From Gnetum montanum (lineage: Eukaryota > Streptophyta > Gnetopsida > Gnetales > Gnetaceae), in NCBI GenBank assembly GCA_015680685.1, contig MNCI01021483.1, positions 128,914 through 192,913 of the forward strand: 64,000 nucleotides of DNA. The letters run 5' to 3'. The position numbers were made by a program, and so were the translations under genes. This document shows positions 35,700 through 47,035 of the stretch, piece after piece (the stretch's first letter is position 1; every line of letters begins with the position of its first letter). The notes beneath the pieces are model-generated. The model had not been told where the DNA came from and made no database searches. It saw only the letters and a list, made by a program, of their open reading frames with translations.

Positions 35700-37270
35700 C
35701 CATTTTTCACTATGAATTATAGATAGTAACTTCAAAAGAAGGTGGATAATAAGAAAAAAAAATATAATTTTTCCTATTCAACCTTAATTAATGAATCATA
35801 AGGTATGAATCAAGTCCTAAAAATCAAAGAATAAAAAAATACAATGTAAAAATAGTATGAATCAATCATGTAGAATAACACATGATTTTTAGTGGACAAA
35901 CCAAAGTGTAATAAGTTTATTGATAGTAACTAGGTGTTTAAAATAAAATTTTATAAACACTAAAACATTTCTACTCATAATGCAAGGTTTTTATCAAGGA
36001 GATTTAATCAAAATAAGTACATTAACTATGAAGAAATATTTACCATTGTTGCAAGATTCAAAATGATCATGCCCATGATCTTCATAGTAGCCAATCTCAA
36101 AGTCAAAATGTATCAAATGAATGTCAATTAAATCTTCTTCAATCTTATGATAGAATAAGTCTACTTACTCCAATTAAAAGAGTTTGAAACTCAAGTCTGA
36201 GAAGAGAAAGTATGCAAGCTACACAAGGCTCTCTGTGTACTTAATTAAGATCCAAGAGCTTGATTCGATAGAATCAATGATTTTATTCATAAGAGTGAAC
36301 ACTAAATTTGTATGTTTGAGCCTACTCTCTAATTCAAGCATGTAGAAATTAATGTAATTTTAGTTTCTCTATAAGTTGATAACTTGATCTTTCTACCTGG
36401 CTCTTAAAAATTAATTTCAAACTTTAGGAAACACATGAAAGAAGAATTTGAGATGAAGGATCTAGGAGTACTAAGATACTTCTAAAAAATCCATGTGGAG
36501 AAATATGAGAATTCATTAAATATTCATAAGAAAAATATGCTCAAAACATCATAAAAATATATGGCCTAAAATATGTAAGAATAGTCATCACTCTGCTCCC
36601 TCCAAACCTTAAACTCCAACTTAAAGACAAAAGTTCTTTGGTTTATGCTTCTATCTATAGAAGCATGATAAGATTCTGAAGGTTTCTTTATCATTCAAAG
36701 CTTTTTATTGAATTTTTAGATCCTATTTTTCAAGTTCCATGAAAGAACCTATACTTAGCCACATGAATTCCCTTAATCATTTCTTGACACATGTAAAGGG
36801 ACAATGGATTTTTCCATGAAATGTTTCAAATGTGATGAAAACTTCTATGCACTTTATGATGCTTATTGGGATGGATATATTCAAGAAATAAAGTATACAT
36901 TAGGTTCAATAATCTTTCATGGGGCCAAAACCCATATATTTGAGTAGCAATAAGTAGAATGATACAGCCTTATCATCATGTGAGGCTGAATTTATTACAA
37001 TGGTATATTACATATAACATATTTTATGGATCAAGAAGCTCTTCATTCAAGTAGGCTTAAAATTAATTTTGTCCATTAAGCTTATGGTAGATAACACATC
37101 AATAATTCAACTCTCAAAGAAGAATTTCCTCACAAAATGTCAAAGCATGTTAACATTAAAGACTACTTCACCAAGCATGAAGTAAAGGAGGGTAATATCT
37201 TATTCAAGTATGTGTCTAGTCAAGATTAATTGGTTGATTTCCTTATAAATCCTCTTCAAACATATAATTT
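35700..37270 (+). pseudogene. Ty1/copia RT and RNase H pseudogene
   Basis: RT is heavily broken. The catalytic box reads stop-VDN (36372-36383) where YVDD is expected. LMGLG-type helices follow as EFEMKDLGVLRYF near 36450. The RNase H part is clearer: ALSSCEAEFITMVY near 36970-37010, VDNTSIIQLSKKN near 37090 and the end KHVNIKDYF to VDFLINPLQ (37145-37260), the usual close of copia pol. Catalytic residues are lost in RT, and frames change repeatedly. Confidence 0.8.
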
Positions 37271-37370
37271 GAACTATCTATTTGTTTGTGACACTTTGGA
37301 GTCCCTTCCTATTAGCAAAGTTGCAATTCCTAACTCAACATCCAAAATTACTTAGGTAGGGGATCTTTCA

Positions 37371-38290
37371 AACTTGAGTTTAGGTGTTTGGTGGTCTCTA
37401 GAAACACCAAGGCTTAGTTACCTCGAAATAAGACTCAGTGGTTGTATGGGTAATGTGTTTTTATATTTACACTTACTATAAATCTTATACTATCTTAAAG
37501 TTTTAATAGAAAATCATAATTTATTAAGGGATTCAAATTTCAAAACTCTATTCTATAAGCCAACATATTTTTTGACTTCATCAAAGAAACTTAGCACATA
37601 TGGTATTGATCATAAGAAATCTATACCAATCATTCCTTTCATTGAATGTTTAGAAAAAATCCTACAAATCTATTTCCAATCTTCCCTAAATAAATTCCAC
37701 AAGAAGAACTATAAATAGAGAAAGATCCATTGGGTTTATTGTATAAAATAGTATGATTGGATAAGATATTAAACATTGAAATGAGACATCACCAATATGA
37801 AAGAACACTTTGATATATGAAGTTATTCTAATTAATCAATAACAACAAAAATTAATAAATTATTGGTTATAAGAATCAATTCAAATAATTCCAAGGAAAA
37901 GAAATGCAGGATATGCTATGATTTTACCAATATCTAAGAAACAATGATAAAAATAAAAAATAAAAGTAACTCACAAATTAGAGACAAAAGCTAAAAGAAA
38001 TCTTCCTTAAAATTTCCATTATAAAATCCATAGTATCTTTAATATTTTTTCTTCTTTTGGCCCATCCACATCCTTTTTTATTTTTATGCCAAAAAGGCCT
38101 TGCATTTATATATCAAGAAATGAGGCCTCTAGTTAAGATAATTGATCTCTTTTACTATTGGCCCAATATACAAATTCAATGGTCTTTGCATTGTCTTGAT
38201 CCAAAGGTTCCTTTATACCTTTAACTGAATTAATATTAGTCAAAACTATTTCTTCTTGTTCCTTCATGGCCATTAGAACATGGAAACACC
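37371..38290 (-). mobile_element. Partial LTR related to the one at 7.37-8.99 kb
   Basis: Both contain 'ggtctct.g.aacaccaagg' then 'agactcagtggtt' at the left (7435 and 37390), 'acaagaa.aactagaaatagag' in the middle (7753 and 37696) and a minus-strand TATA region near the right part. The orientation is therefore minus. It starts just after the plus-strand copia pol, replacing that element's own 3' LTR, and ends where the Tat LTR begins at 38304. Confidence 0.6.
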
Positions 38291-38303
38291 CAAGGAAAAA
38301 TCA

Positions 38304-39456
38304 TGTTACAACCCGTACCCAAATTTTTTGTAATTTAGTAAAGAAAATAAAGGTAGATGAAATTACCTTATTTTCCCCAAAAGTATTACATTATGATCCT
38401 ATATTACTATAATTTAACATAGTTTTTAATATAAAATATGAGATGTGTAGCCTATACATTGTAAATCTCATACATCCTAGCTTGTGGAGACTAAATAATG
38501 TTTCACAAGCTATAATTGCCTTATATTCCAGCTTGTGCAAGTTCTAGGTTCCAAGTACTCTAGCTTGTGGGGATTAAAAGTTTCTTCTAGAACTACAAAA
38601 TTTGATATTTTAATTCCACACACTAAGCACTACAATTACACATGTTGGATGACCTATGAAAACAACATGTGATATTTGGGTTTTAACTTCATATGTTGGT
38701 GATCCTAGTTCCACATGCTAGGCAACATGTGGAGGTAGTGTATGGGGTAGGAAAATTAGCAATAATTTCTCACACATTGTAGAAAGGAATTTTGAACATG
38801 GTAGAATTTTTCCAAAATCTATTAACAATCATGGAAAAATTAATTAGTAGCAAATCAAGGATCCATAACCTATTTAAACAAGAATTTGTCTCATGGAAAG
38901 GACTTTTTTGAAAAATTTGCAATCAGCCTGAATGTGATACTTTTAGAGTGGTTAAAATACCCAAGAACCAATAACCACTTTCTTCCTAGCATAGATCAAA
39001 GTAGTAGATCAATTAGTGATTGGAAAAGTTCAAAAGGTAGATTATATAGAATACTTGAGGATAGATCTAGCTATAGAACATATCCTACCAACTATATTTA
39101 GTTGCAAGCATTTTTTACTTGAGCTCTTGGGAAATAAAGCCTTAAAACATATATTATCTAAGCTTTGTTTCTATGAAGTTTTCATAATTTTAGTACAAGT
39201 CTATAGTTTCATTTATTTGCCTCATTTTGCTTTACATTTCTCTGTGCTCATATCCAACATGTAAACTCACTTTTCATATGCTAAAACTTTTTATTACACA
39301 CATTGATAATAAATTTATAATTCATTGGGTGATTGACAAAATTTTCTAGGATGATTTAGATCCTTTTTTAAAGTTTTTTGAATCTAAAGTTAAAACTATT
39401 TCTGCTCTAAAACTTTTGGCTATCTAGCACTAAATTTTGTAGGTGATATAGTTTTA
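38304..39456 (+). mobile_element. Tat-lineage gypsy LTR, copy 1 (5' LTR)
   Basis: Starts TGTTACAACCC and ends just before a PBS at 39457. It parallels 47.04-48.17 kb, 55.68-56.67 kb and, inverted, 41.61-42.27 kb. All four share a 'tatttaaa'-type TATA element (here 38871-38878). U3 has three copies of a 'ctagcttgtg' unit (38488-38570). With the plus-strand pol at 42.29-45.88 kb and the LTR at 47.04 kb it would frame one Tat element of about 9.9 kb. Confidence 0.7.
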
Positions 39457-39475
39457 TGGTGCTAGAATTAGGACC
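39457..39475 (+). other. PBS of Tat element, copy 1
   Basis: TGGTGCTAGAATTAGGACC lies right after the LTR and matches TTGGCACTAAAAGGAGGGCC at 56672 and the inverted site at 41591. Tat-type elements use a TTGGCGC...-type primer site rather than the tRNA-iMet site. Which tRNA is used cannot be settled here. Confidence 0.55.
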
Positions 39476-39539
39476 TTTGCTTAACTTTTTCACTAAACCT
39501 AATTCCAATTTTTTCCATCAAGCTATCATAGGATGGTGT

Positions 39540-40985
39540 TAGTTATCTTGGATCATAGGCTCATTGGTTGTGGAAAGAAACACCCTAATGAAAAATGGTT
39601 TTCTAGGAAGCATAGGTGGTGGTATCCTTATGACAAAAGGAGTTCTTGAACTAGATGAAGTTGAAGCCCTTTCATCATGAGGGGATATCCAAACCATAAA
39701 TGAATCCCTGGTAGGTTTAGAGTTATTATTAACATTGAACATAACAATGGTATAGGGGTTATTATTAGCATTTAGCAGGTCATTGTATAGTTTCATGTTA
39801 TAGTTCTAGGACCTAATGAAGTTGGATGTATCTATGACTAATTCACCACTATTTATCATTTTATGAAAATCATCTTTTAAATCTATGAAAAATTTATTGT
39901 CATGGCTAAGTAGGTAATGATAATGGTATAATTAGTCTAGTTTAAAGTATTTGGGCATGGGTGGATCATCCTTTATGGCTACAATGGGGTCTTTAGAAAT
40001 CTCACATAAGTAATCATGCCTCTTATGAGGATTCTTTGTTAGTTATTTTTATTGGATACAATCACTCTTGAACAGCTAATCAAGAAGCTTGAATGATTTT
40101 ATGGGTAATTTTATGTATTTAGATTAGTCCTTCATTTCAAAGTTTGGCCTAGGAGGGTTAGAGGTGGAAGCATGTAATATCGATGGTTGAGCAATGGTCG
40201 CAAGGACCTTTGGTTGCATGGTCATTGATCCCTGTGTTATTTTTTTTCTTTTTCCACAATGGCCATGACTTCATGTTCAATTTTTTATTACTCTCATATC
40301 TTGTTGTATGTTGCCTCTTGTACATTATGTATGTTGGATCATTACTAGCTTCTGTGGCATCTTCTATGTTTTTGATTTAGACAAAGGCTTGGCTAAGTAA
40401 TTGTTGACTGAGATTGGTGCACTACTAAAATGGGTGTTGAGATGAACATGGTAGGGAAGAAGGGAGAAGACTAAAAATCTTGGTTCATAGAGGACACATG
40501 AGGTGTGGAGTTAGGGATGGTTGCTTATGGAATTATCTATTGGAAAATATTTCCTATGAATGTGTTCAATTCATGCTTTACTTCAAACTTATCTTGGTCC
40601 TCTCGGTCTTGGTCTAAGCTAATCTCTTCACTCGTCTTGTCAATGTCCACTAGTTATGTTAGGGTGCATGTATGAAAGTGCATTAGTTCAATTTGGTCAT
40701 AGGTTGAGGAAATGTACTCTTTCCTATTTTGGTGGATGATCTCGAATTGATGTTTGGGCTCTACTTTGATATGTGGGATGATGAGGACAACTTGGATCTT
40801 AGTGCAAATGAATTTATAGTACTCCTCATTAATATTTTCATAATCTAGATTTTGGCTCCTCCACCTAAGGAATTATCTATGTTCTACCACTTTCAAATCC
40901 ATGGGATCATAAATACAAATGGATTCTTGATTACAGAACATGTGTAGGAAGTTGTATGGTAACATGGTGGAATGACTAAAAGCCA
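39540..40985 (-). pseudogene. Tat-type gag in the opposite orientation to the surrounding pol
   Basis: On the minus strand the frame starts at about 40985 with MAFSHSTMLPYNF. It goes on through CIYDPMDLK, ENINEEYYKFICTKIQVVL, a NRKEYISSTYDQI phrase and DKFEVKHELNTFI. The same order appears on the plus strand at 57.05-57.75 kb (MPFHLSTI, VYDPKDP, TNEEFYNSLCAKIQAGLL, NGKEYIQSTYENI, NEFEVEQESYKFI), so the two are homologous proteins. The downstream part ends with an open 85-codon Ser/Pro-rich stretch (39539-39796). By position after an LTR and PBS it is the N-terminal gag region, although no standard capsid motif is clear. Stops and shifts break it. Confidence 0.6.
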
Positions 40986-41073
40986 TAAAAGGTGTAAGGC
41001 CAATGTATGAGAATCCTAACTTATGAACTCTAATGTGTAAGTGTTTCAAGTTATGAAAATCTCAACGTATAAG

Positions 41074-41165
41074 CCAAGCTTGTATTAAGCTACCTTGTAA
41101 AATGTATTAAGATAACTTGTAAAATGTCTTAAGCTAAGTTCTAAAATGTAATAAGCTAAATTATA
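41074..41165 (+). repeat. 22-base tandem repeat, about four units
   Basis: Units 'ttaagctaccttgtaaaatg' plus two bases repeat with a 22-base period (41093, 41115 and 41137 as approximate starts) and fade after the fourth. It lies in the leader between the minus-strand PBS and gag. Confidence 0.65.
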
Positions 41166-41590
41166 AACGTTCCAAATTTTTAAAGTGCCAATATATTTAG
41201 AGTTTCAACTTATGAAACTCCCACATATTAAAGAACTAAACTTAGAAAAATTACAAGGTGTAGGTGAAAGAACTAAGGAAACCAATATGCATAACAACTA
41301 TAAAAATAAATTTTTAAACTTCCTAGAGTAGGGAGTTGAGGTGGTGGTGTGCATTTTAGTGATTAAATTTAATTTTTTTAAAAAACTGTATATTTGTAGG
41401 AAAGAGGGACAATTCTACAACTATGAAAATGTAATGGGAAAATTCTTTCTTAAGCTAAAAATTATTTTAGTTTTAGACATTGGAGTTTTGAAAAACCCAA
41501 AAAAATTTTTGATGTATTAAATATGTTGACAAGAAATGGTAGAAATAGGCAATGGATTGGAGGATAGGTTTTAAGAAATAATTTATGCAA

Positions 41591-41612
41591 AGGCCCTACT
41601 TCTACTACTAGA
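41591..41612 (-). other. PBS of an inverted Tat copy
   Basis: The minus strand reads CTAGTAGTAGAAGTAGGGCC, closely similar to the two plus-strand Tat PBS sites at 39457 and 56672. It is followed on the minus strand by leader and gag, and preceded by LTR sequence. This fixes a second, oppositely oriented LTR-PBS-gag unit. Confidence 0.55.
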
Positions 41613-42275
41613 AACTCTAATGACTAGAAAAATTGATGCTAGAAAAGCAAAAATCCCACTGTAGCAAAGTTTAACCCTAGATCCAACAAGCCTTGACAAA
41701 GGATCCAAAGTACCTCAAATGATCTTGTCAATCAATTGAGGACTTATACATCTATTATTAGATGTGATAAAATAAAGGCAAAAACAAATGTTTAAATAAA
41801 AGGTATAGCATAGCAACTAGAATAGAGAGAAAATAAAAAATGACAAAGCAAGTAATCACTACAAATTTTTGTTTTAATTACTTTGATAAATAAAATGCTG
41901 GAAATAAAGGTTCAAAAAATATAGATTATGGGTTTTGAAAACTTGGGAAATATAAGAAATACTTTGAGTTTTAATGAAGATTACAAGATGCATTCTGCTA
42001 CAATATTCACACAAATATGCTCCTAAACTTTAGTTGTCATTAATTTTCTCTACTATGATAGTCTACACTGGTTGATAAATAGCTATGGAATTTTAAATTT
42101 TTGCTCTACTCTAAAAGTCTCTAGTCTTGTTGAAAGAAAAATGATTTAAAATTCCTTAAAATGATGTAAATTTTTGCTTAAATAGGCTATTAATGTTTTT
42201 ATTTTTTGTTGATAAGATTATTCCATGATTTCTAACTAATTTTTCCACATTTTGGAGGCTTTTGATGGCCAACAT
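41613..42275 (-). mobile_element. Tat LTR fragment, inverted (R/U5 side)
   Basis: On the minus strand the phrases 'taagtcctcaattgattg', 'atttgaggtactttggatcc' and 'tctagcatcaattttt' match 48.02-48.13 kb of the 3' LTR. The TATA-like 'ctatttaagc' (plus 42178-42187, reverse) matches the box in the other copies. U3 is missing: the fragment ends where the plus-strand pol begins, at about 42.28 kb. Confidence 0.65.
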
Positions 42276-42289
42276 CTAAGTACATAGTT

Positions 42290-43470
42290 AAAACACTTGA
42301 CTTAGACACCAGAGACATCATGGAAGACACTCTAGTTGAAATTTCCATTACAACCCATAATGGTAAGGAAAAAATGCTTAAATTAATTTTCTCACTAGAA
42401 TCCTAGATGGTCCAAGATATCACCAAGGTTCCTCAAGATGAAATTAAAGTATTTGCTTGGTCATATGAAGATATGCTAGGACTTGATCCATGTTTAGTAC
42501 AACATAACATTATACTTGGCTTGAGCATCAAGCTAGTTAAATAAAAAGTTCGTAAGATTAGATCAAATTTGGCCCTAGTAGTTCATGATGAGACAAAGAA
42601 GCTTTATGAAGAAGGATTCATCCAAGCTATCAATTATGCCAATTGGATATCCAACATAGTGGTACTTCCTAAGGAAAATATGAATATTCATATTTGCATC
42701 AATTTCCATGACCTCAACAAGGCAGCCATTAAAGTTTATTTTTCTTTGCCTAGTATTAATTAACTTATGAATACTATGGTTGGAAATGCCTTGTTATCCT
42801 TCATGGATGGGTTCTTGGGATACAACCAAGTTGGGATTAACCCATAATTTGCACATAATCTTCATGCCCCCTTGGGAAACCTTCTATTTGATAATGATGT
42901 CATTCAGTTTGAAGAACAGAGGGGCAACCTATCAATAAGCCATGATCTACATCATTAGTGACTACATATTAGGGTTATTAAATGATTATGTTGATGATAT
43001 AACTATTAAGTCAAAAATATCCAATGACCATGTTCATGACCTAAACCTATTACTTCAATGATGTCTTAAATATGAGCTTAGACTTAATCCTATGTGCTAT
43101 GTCCTCGGTGTTAAAACCAATAAGATGCTTGATTTCATAGTGTCCAAGGTAGGGATGCAAGTTGACCCTAATCTAACAACTAATCTAACAACACCTAGCA
43201 ATATTAAGGAACTATAAGGTTTATAAGGTAGATTGTAATTTATTCATAGGTTTATCTTGAGACTCATGAATATGCTACAGCCCATGCAATGCTTACCTAA
43301 AAATGGAGTTTACTATGAGTGGATTGATTAATGTCAAGAATCCTTTGACAATATTAAACAAGAATTGGTCCAACTACCTATGATGTATCCTTCTTATATG
43401 GATAAATCATTCTACATCTACATTGCAATCTTTGAAATCTCCATAGCCTTTTTTTCTCTATCAAAAACGA
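42290..43470 (+). pseudogene. Tat-lineage gypsy reverse transcriptase pseudogene
   Basis: The Tat hallmark VFAWSYEDMLGLDPCLVQHN is at 42440-42510. RT fingers follow as VRKIRSNLALVVHDETKKLY, GFIQAINYANWISNIVVLPK and ICINFHDLNKAA (42550-42740). The palm reads LLSFMDGFLGYNQVGI (42790-42845) and the catalytic box NDYVDDI is intact at 42984-43001. LRLNPMCYVLGV and DFIVSKVGMQVDP then lead to the connection domain (GRL..FIHRFI near 43240). Several stops and shifts separate these pieces. Tat elements are large Ty3/gypsy elements with a second, archaeal-type RNase H, which is found downstream. Confidence 0.9.
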
Positions 43471-44640
43471 GATGATGGAGTAGAGTTACCTATCTACTAC
43501 TAGAGCCATGAATTGGTAGTGTATGAGACTTGATACACTAAGGTTAAAAAACATTTTTTAGCCTAGTCTTGTCTCTAAAGAAATGGAGATACTACCTCTT
43601 TAGGAGTGAAGTAAAGATTGTATGCAAGGATAACATGCTAAGAGTCATAATGACCAACATCTATGAGAGTAGCCAAATAGCCCAATGGAATACCATAATA
43701 GCTAAGTTTGACCTACATTACATCTCCCAAGCATTAATGAAAGATCAAGAGATAGCCAAACAACTTACCACTTCCTCAATTTAGGATCATGTAGCCATAG
43801 ATCTTGAATTTCCTAATGATCATGTCAACATTGTCAATGAACTACCCGAAGGATATGAGGTCATCATGCACTTTGATAGATATTTGAGTGCCCATGGAGG
43901 CAATGTTTAGCCCTGGTCTTGTCTCTAAACAAATTTAGACACTACCTTTTTAGGATCAAAGCCAAAATTGTATGTAAGGATAACATTCTAAGATTCATAA
44001 TGATCAACATCTATGAGAGTACTCAAATAGCTTGGTGGAGACCATAATAGTTGAGTTTGACCTACATTACATGTCTCAATCCTCAATGTATGATCAAGTT
44101 ATAGACAGACAACTTACCACTTCCAAAATTAAGGATCAAGATCATGTTAACATTGTCAATGAAGTACCCAAAGGATATGAGGTAATCATGCACTTTGATA
44201 GAGCTTTGACTACACATGAAGACAATGTTGCTACCATCATAACATTATCCTCTAGTGAGATACAACCTTTTGCTTATCATTTCAAATTCCCATGTACTAG
44301 CAACATAGCAAAATATGAAAGGTTAATTAATGGAATGATAGTAGCTTGTAACTAGTGGTTAACCAACTAAAGTCTACACATGAAAAGCTAAAAATTTACA
44401 ATCTAACTATGAACTAGCCAAAAGACTCATGCTACAGTTTATAGATGTTGATATCCAACATATTTTCTAAGAAAAGAACATCTTATTCGATGCCATTATC
44501 ACCTTAGATCTAATTGTGACATTTGATGTGTTTAGCAAAGTATCTTCCTTGATGGAGAACTATTCTCTTTACATCATGTAGAATACTAAAGAAACCACTA
44601 TAGTCACCATTGTCAATGTTCCTCAACAAGATTGATATGA
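43471..44640 (+). pseudogene. Tat RNase H and archaeal-type RNase H region with tandem duplication
   Basis: RNase H ends with LKKWRYYLFRSEVKIVCKDN to AKFDLHYISQALMKDQEIAK (43569-43784). The following 350 bases repeat this segment (43914-44230): KFRHYLF-like start, FDLHYMSQSSMYDQVID and the VNIVNEVPKGYEVIMHFD end. After it comes ITLSSSEIQPFAYHFKFPCT followed by SNIAKYERLINGMIVA (44245-44340), the Tat archaeal-type RNase H pattern (FSF...CTNN.AEYEAL..GL). The E of the AEYEA helix became K. The duplication is unusual for this lineage, and all frames carry stops. Confidence 0.8.
43565..44262 (+). repeat. Direct tandem duplication, about 350-base period
   Basis: Two head-to-tail copies meet near 43913. 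'ttgtctctaaa' occurs at 43569 and 43919. 'tttgacctacattacat' occurs at 43707 and 44056. 'tatgaggt(c/a)atcatgcactttgata' closes both. The copies differ at many sites, so the event is old. Confidence 0.85.
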
Positions 44641-45875
44641 TGACATTAAGTTTTAGCTAATGCATGGTGAACCTCCAAAAAACCTAACTACATCTCAAAA
44701 GGATACTGTACATAAAATATCAAAACAATATGTCATTGTAGCTAATATTAAATTATGTCAAAGGTCTTATGATGGTATATTGTTAGCATGCTTAAGTAAA
44801 GAAGAAGACCTCATGGTTCTTGAATAGGTATATGAGGGTATATGTGAAGGACATATAAGACCTAGAGCCATGTCCACAAAGATTAGATGTGTAGGATACT
44901 ATTAGACATATATGGAAAGTGACTACCTACAAAAGGTTAAAACTTGTGAGATATTTCAAAAATACAAGAACCTAATACATATGTCATTGACTAAGTTAAA
45001 TACTACTTAGATCACATGACCATTTCAATGATGGAAAATTGATATAACCAAACCTATAATTCTTGAGTTTTCTTTAAGGCATAGCTTCATCATTACAACA
45101 ACCAAGTATTTAAAAAAGTAGATTAAAGTTATCCATATAAAGAAAATAATAACACAACAAGTTTTAAATTTGTATTGGATAATATCTTATCCCATTTTGG
45201 TCTACCTTTAATAATCATCATAGAAAATGGACCACAATTTAGTAGCTACGAGATGAAAATATTTTATGAACAGTTAAATATTAAACATTTCTTTTCATCA
45301 CCATACTATCCACAAGCTAATGGTGAAGCTGAAGCAAATAATAAGGTCATTATAAAACTCCTTGAGAAAATGTTAAGAAATGGTAAATGCAAGTAGCATG
45401 AACAACACTTGTATGCACTTTGGATCTATAAGACAACCTCTATAATTATAACCAAAGCCACCCTTTATAGCCTAGTTTATGATTTTGAAGTTGCGTTGCC
45501 TCTTAAATTGCAAGTTTCATCCTTAAGGATAGCTCTATCTAAATTCATCAATGATGAGAAGAATAAGGAGATGTATATAATTGACCTTGATTTGATGAAA
45601 AAATAGAAAATACAAACACTAGATAACATTGAACAATATTAAGATAAGTAGAAATAATAGCATCATCACAATCAAAATAGGTGAAAAGTCAAGGAAGAAG
45701 ACCATGTCCTCAAGATCATTCTCGAACATGTAGATAAGTTCTTGGCTAATTGGAAGGGACCTTTATTTATTCCCAAAGCTTATGATAATAGAGCATTCAA
45801 GTTGATGGACATGGATGGAAATGAGTTGATCAATCTGGTCAACCATTCCTATCTCAAATCTTATTATATCTAACA
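44641..45875 (+). pseudogene. Tat-lineage integrase pseudogene
   Basis: Zinc-binding and core parts follow in order. VYEGICEGHIRP is at 44830, and MESDYLQKVKTCEIFQKYKN at 44910 (the CxxC pair has become CEIF-QKYKN). A broken WGMDVIGP-like region lies near 45030. FGLPLIIIIENGPQFSS (45190-45245) has glutamate in place of the second catalytic aspartate. YYPQANGEAEANNKVI (45300-45355) keeps the third catalytic glutamate. The C-terminal domain is recognised by TKATLYSLVYDFEVALPLKL, VSSLRIAL and the end DGNELINLVNHSYLKSYY (45815-45870), the usual last residues of Tat pol. Three stops remain in the last third. Confidence 0.88.
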
Positions 45876-47035
45876 TTGAACTATTTGCTTGTAGCCTTTT
45901 TTTTCCCTATTTACAATTTTAAATGGATGATGATCATTGATAACTTTATTGGCTTGCAACAAGTGAGCACACATGACCTCTTATCTCCTTTTTGGCCTAT
46001 CAAAAGATTACAAACTTTGTATTAATCTATTAAACAAAACATAGATTTTTAATTTTCTACTAGTTGTAACCAATGGTGATCTATATTTGCTTTTTCTCTA
46101 ACATGGCCTTATGAAATTTCTTATAATCATATGCATTCATTGAGCTATTTTCTAATCCTCTTAAAGTTGTGTTTGTAGGATGATCTTGAAGTCATCGCAA
46201 AAGTGTGACTCATCACAGTGCTAAGTTACCAAGGTTCTTCAAGGCATGAGATTTGGTTTTCTTATTCGATATTTTTAATGGTGCTTATCTCACATCATCT
46301 CTATTAATCCTCTTGCGTCATAACCTCATAACTAAATTGTAGCCTTTCTTAACTTGCTAACAATGAAAACCTATGTTTGACATCCATGCACCATGGTCAT
46401 GTGACATCTTTCTCAACATGCTCTACTACTGAATTCACTGAATGTAGCACATCTCATTCAACAAGAAAATGAAAAAACTTATGGGCCTTGGTAATGAAAC
46501 CCAATGAAGGTTTTTCCCCTAAAAATATGAGGAAGAAGATTGCTAAGATAACCAAGGGGCTGATGCATCTTAAGATGGAACAAAAGGCTTTGAAATAAGA
46601 AGGAAAGAGCCAAGTGGCCAGAGTAGTCTATGAGAAAGATTATGGTTTTTCCAAACAACATTGAGCAACTAGCAACTCAAGCATAAGGCCTGAAGACCTC
46701 CTCATTTAGCAAACATGTTACCATTATGACATAGCCATGATGTCAACATTTTGAATTCTTTGTTAGACATGTAACCATACTTTCACAACCAATGTAACCA
46801 TCATCTTATCTAAAACTATTAACATTTCATTGTGCCCTTATTTCACCATTGTGAGCACTCCTTGGCATTATTCAATAACTACAGAATAAAATGTGAAAAG
46901 GAAGTATTGATGATGAACTCATAGTGGTGTTTCATATTTTTTGTTGATTTTTCTTGGATCAATCCTTGAAACATTAAGAGCATCTAATGAATCACCTCAA
47001 AAAATTTCATGTGATAGATAAAAAGCTTTAAAGCC
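45876..47035 (+). other. Spacer between Tat integrase and 3' LTR
   Basis: Long integrase-LTR spacers are normal in Tat elements and may hold extra ORFs. Here one frame at about 46530-46665 reads MRKKIAKITKGLMHLKMEQK, then SQVARVVYEKDYGFSKQH, with one internal stop. It is basic and unassigned. No clear polypurine tract is seen next to the LTR. Confidence 0.45.
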
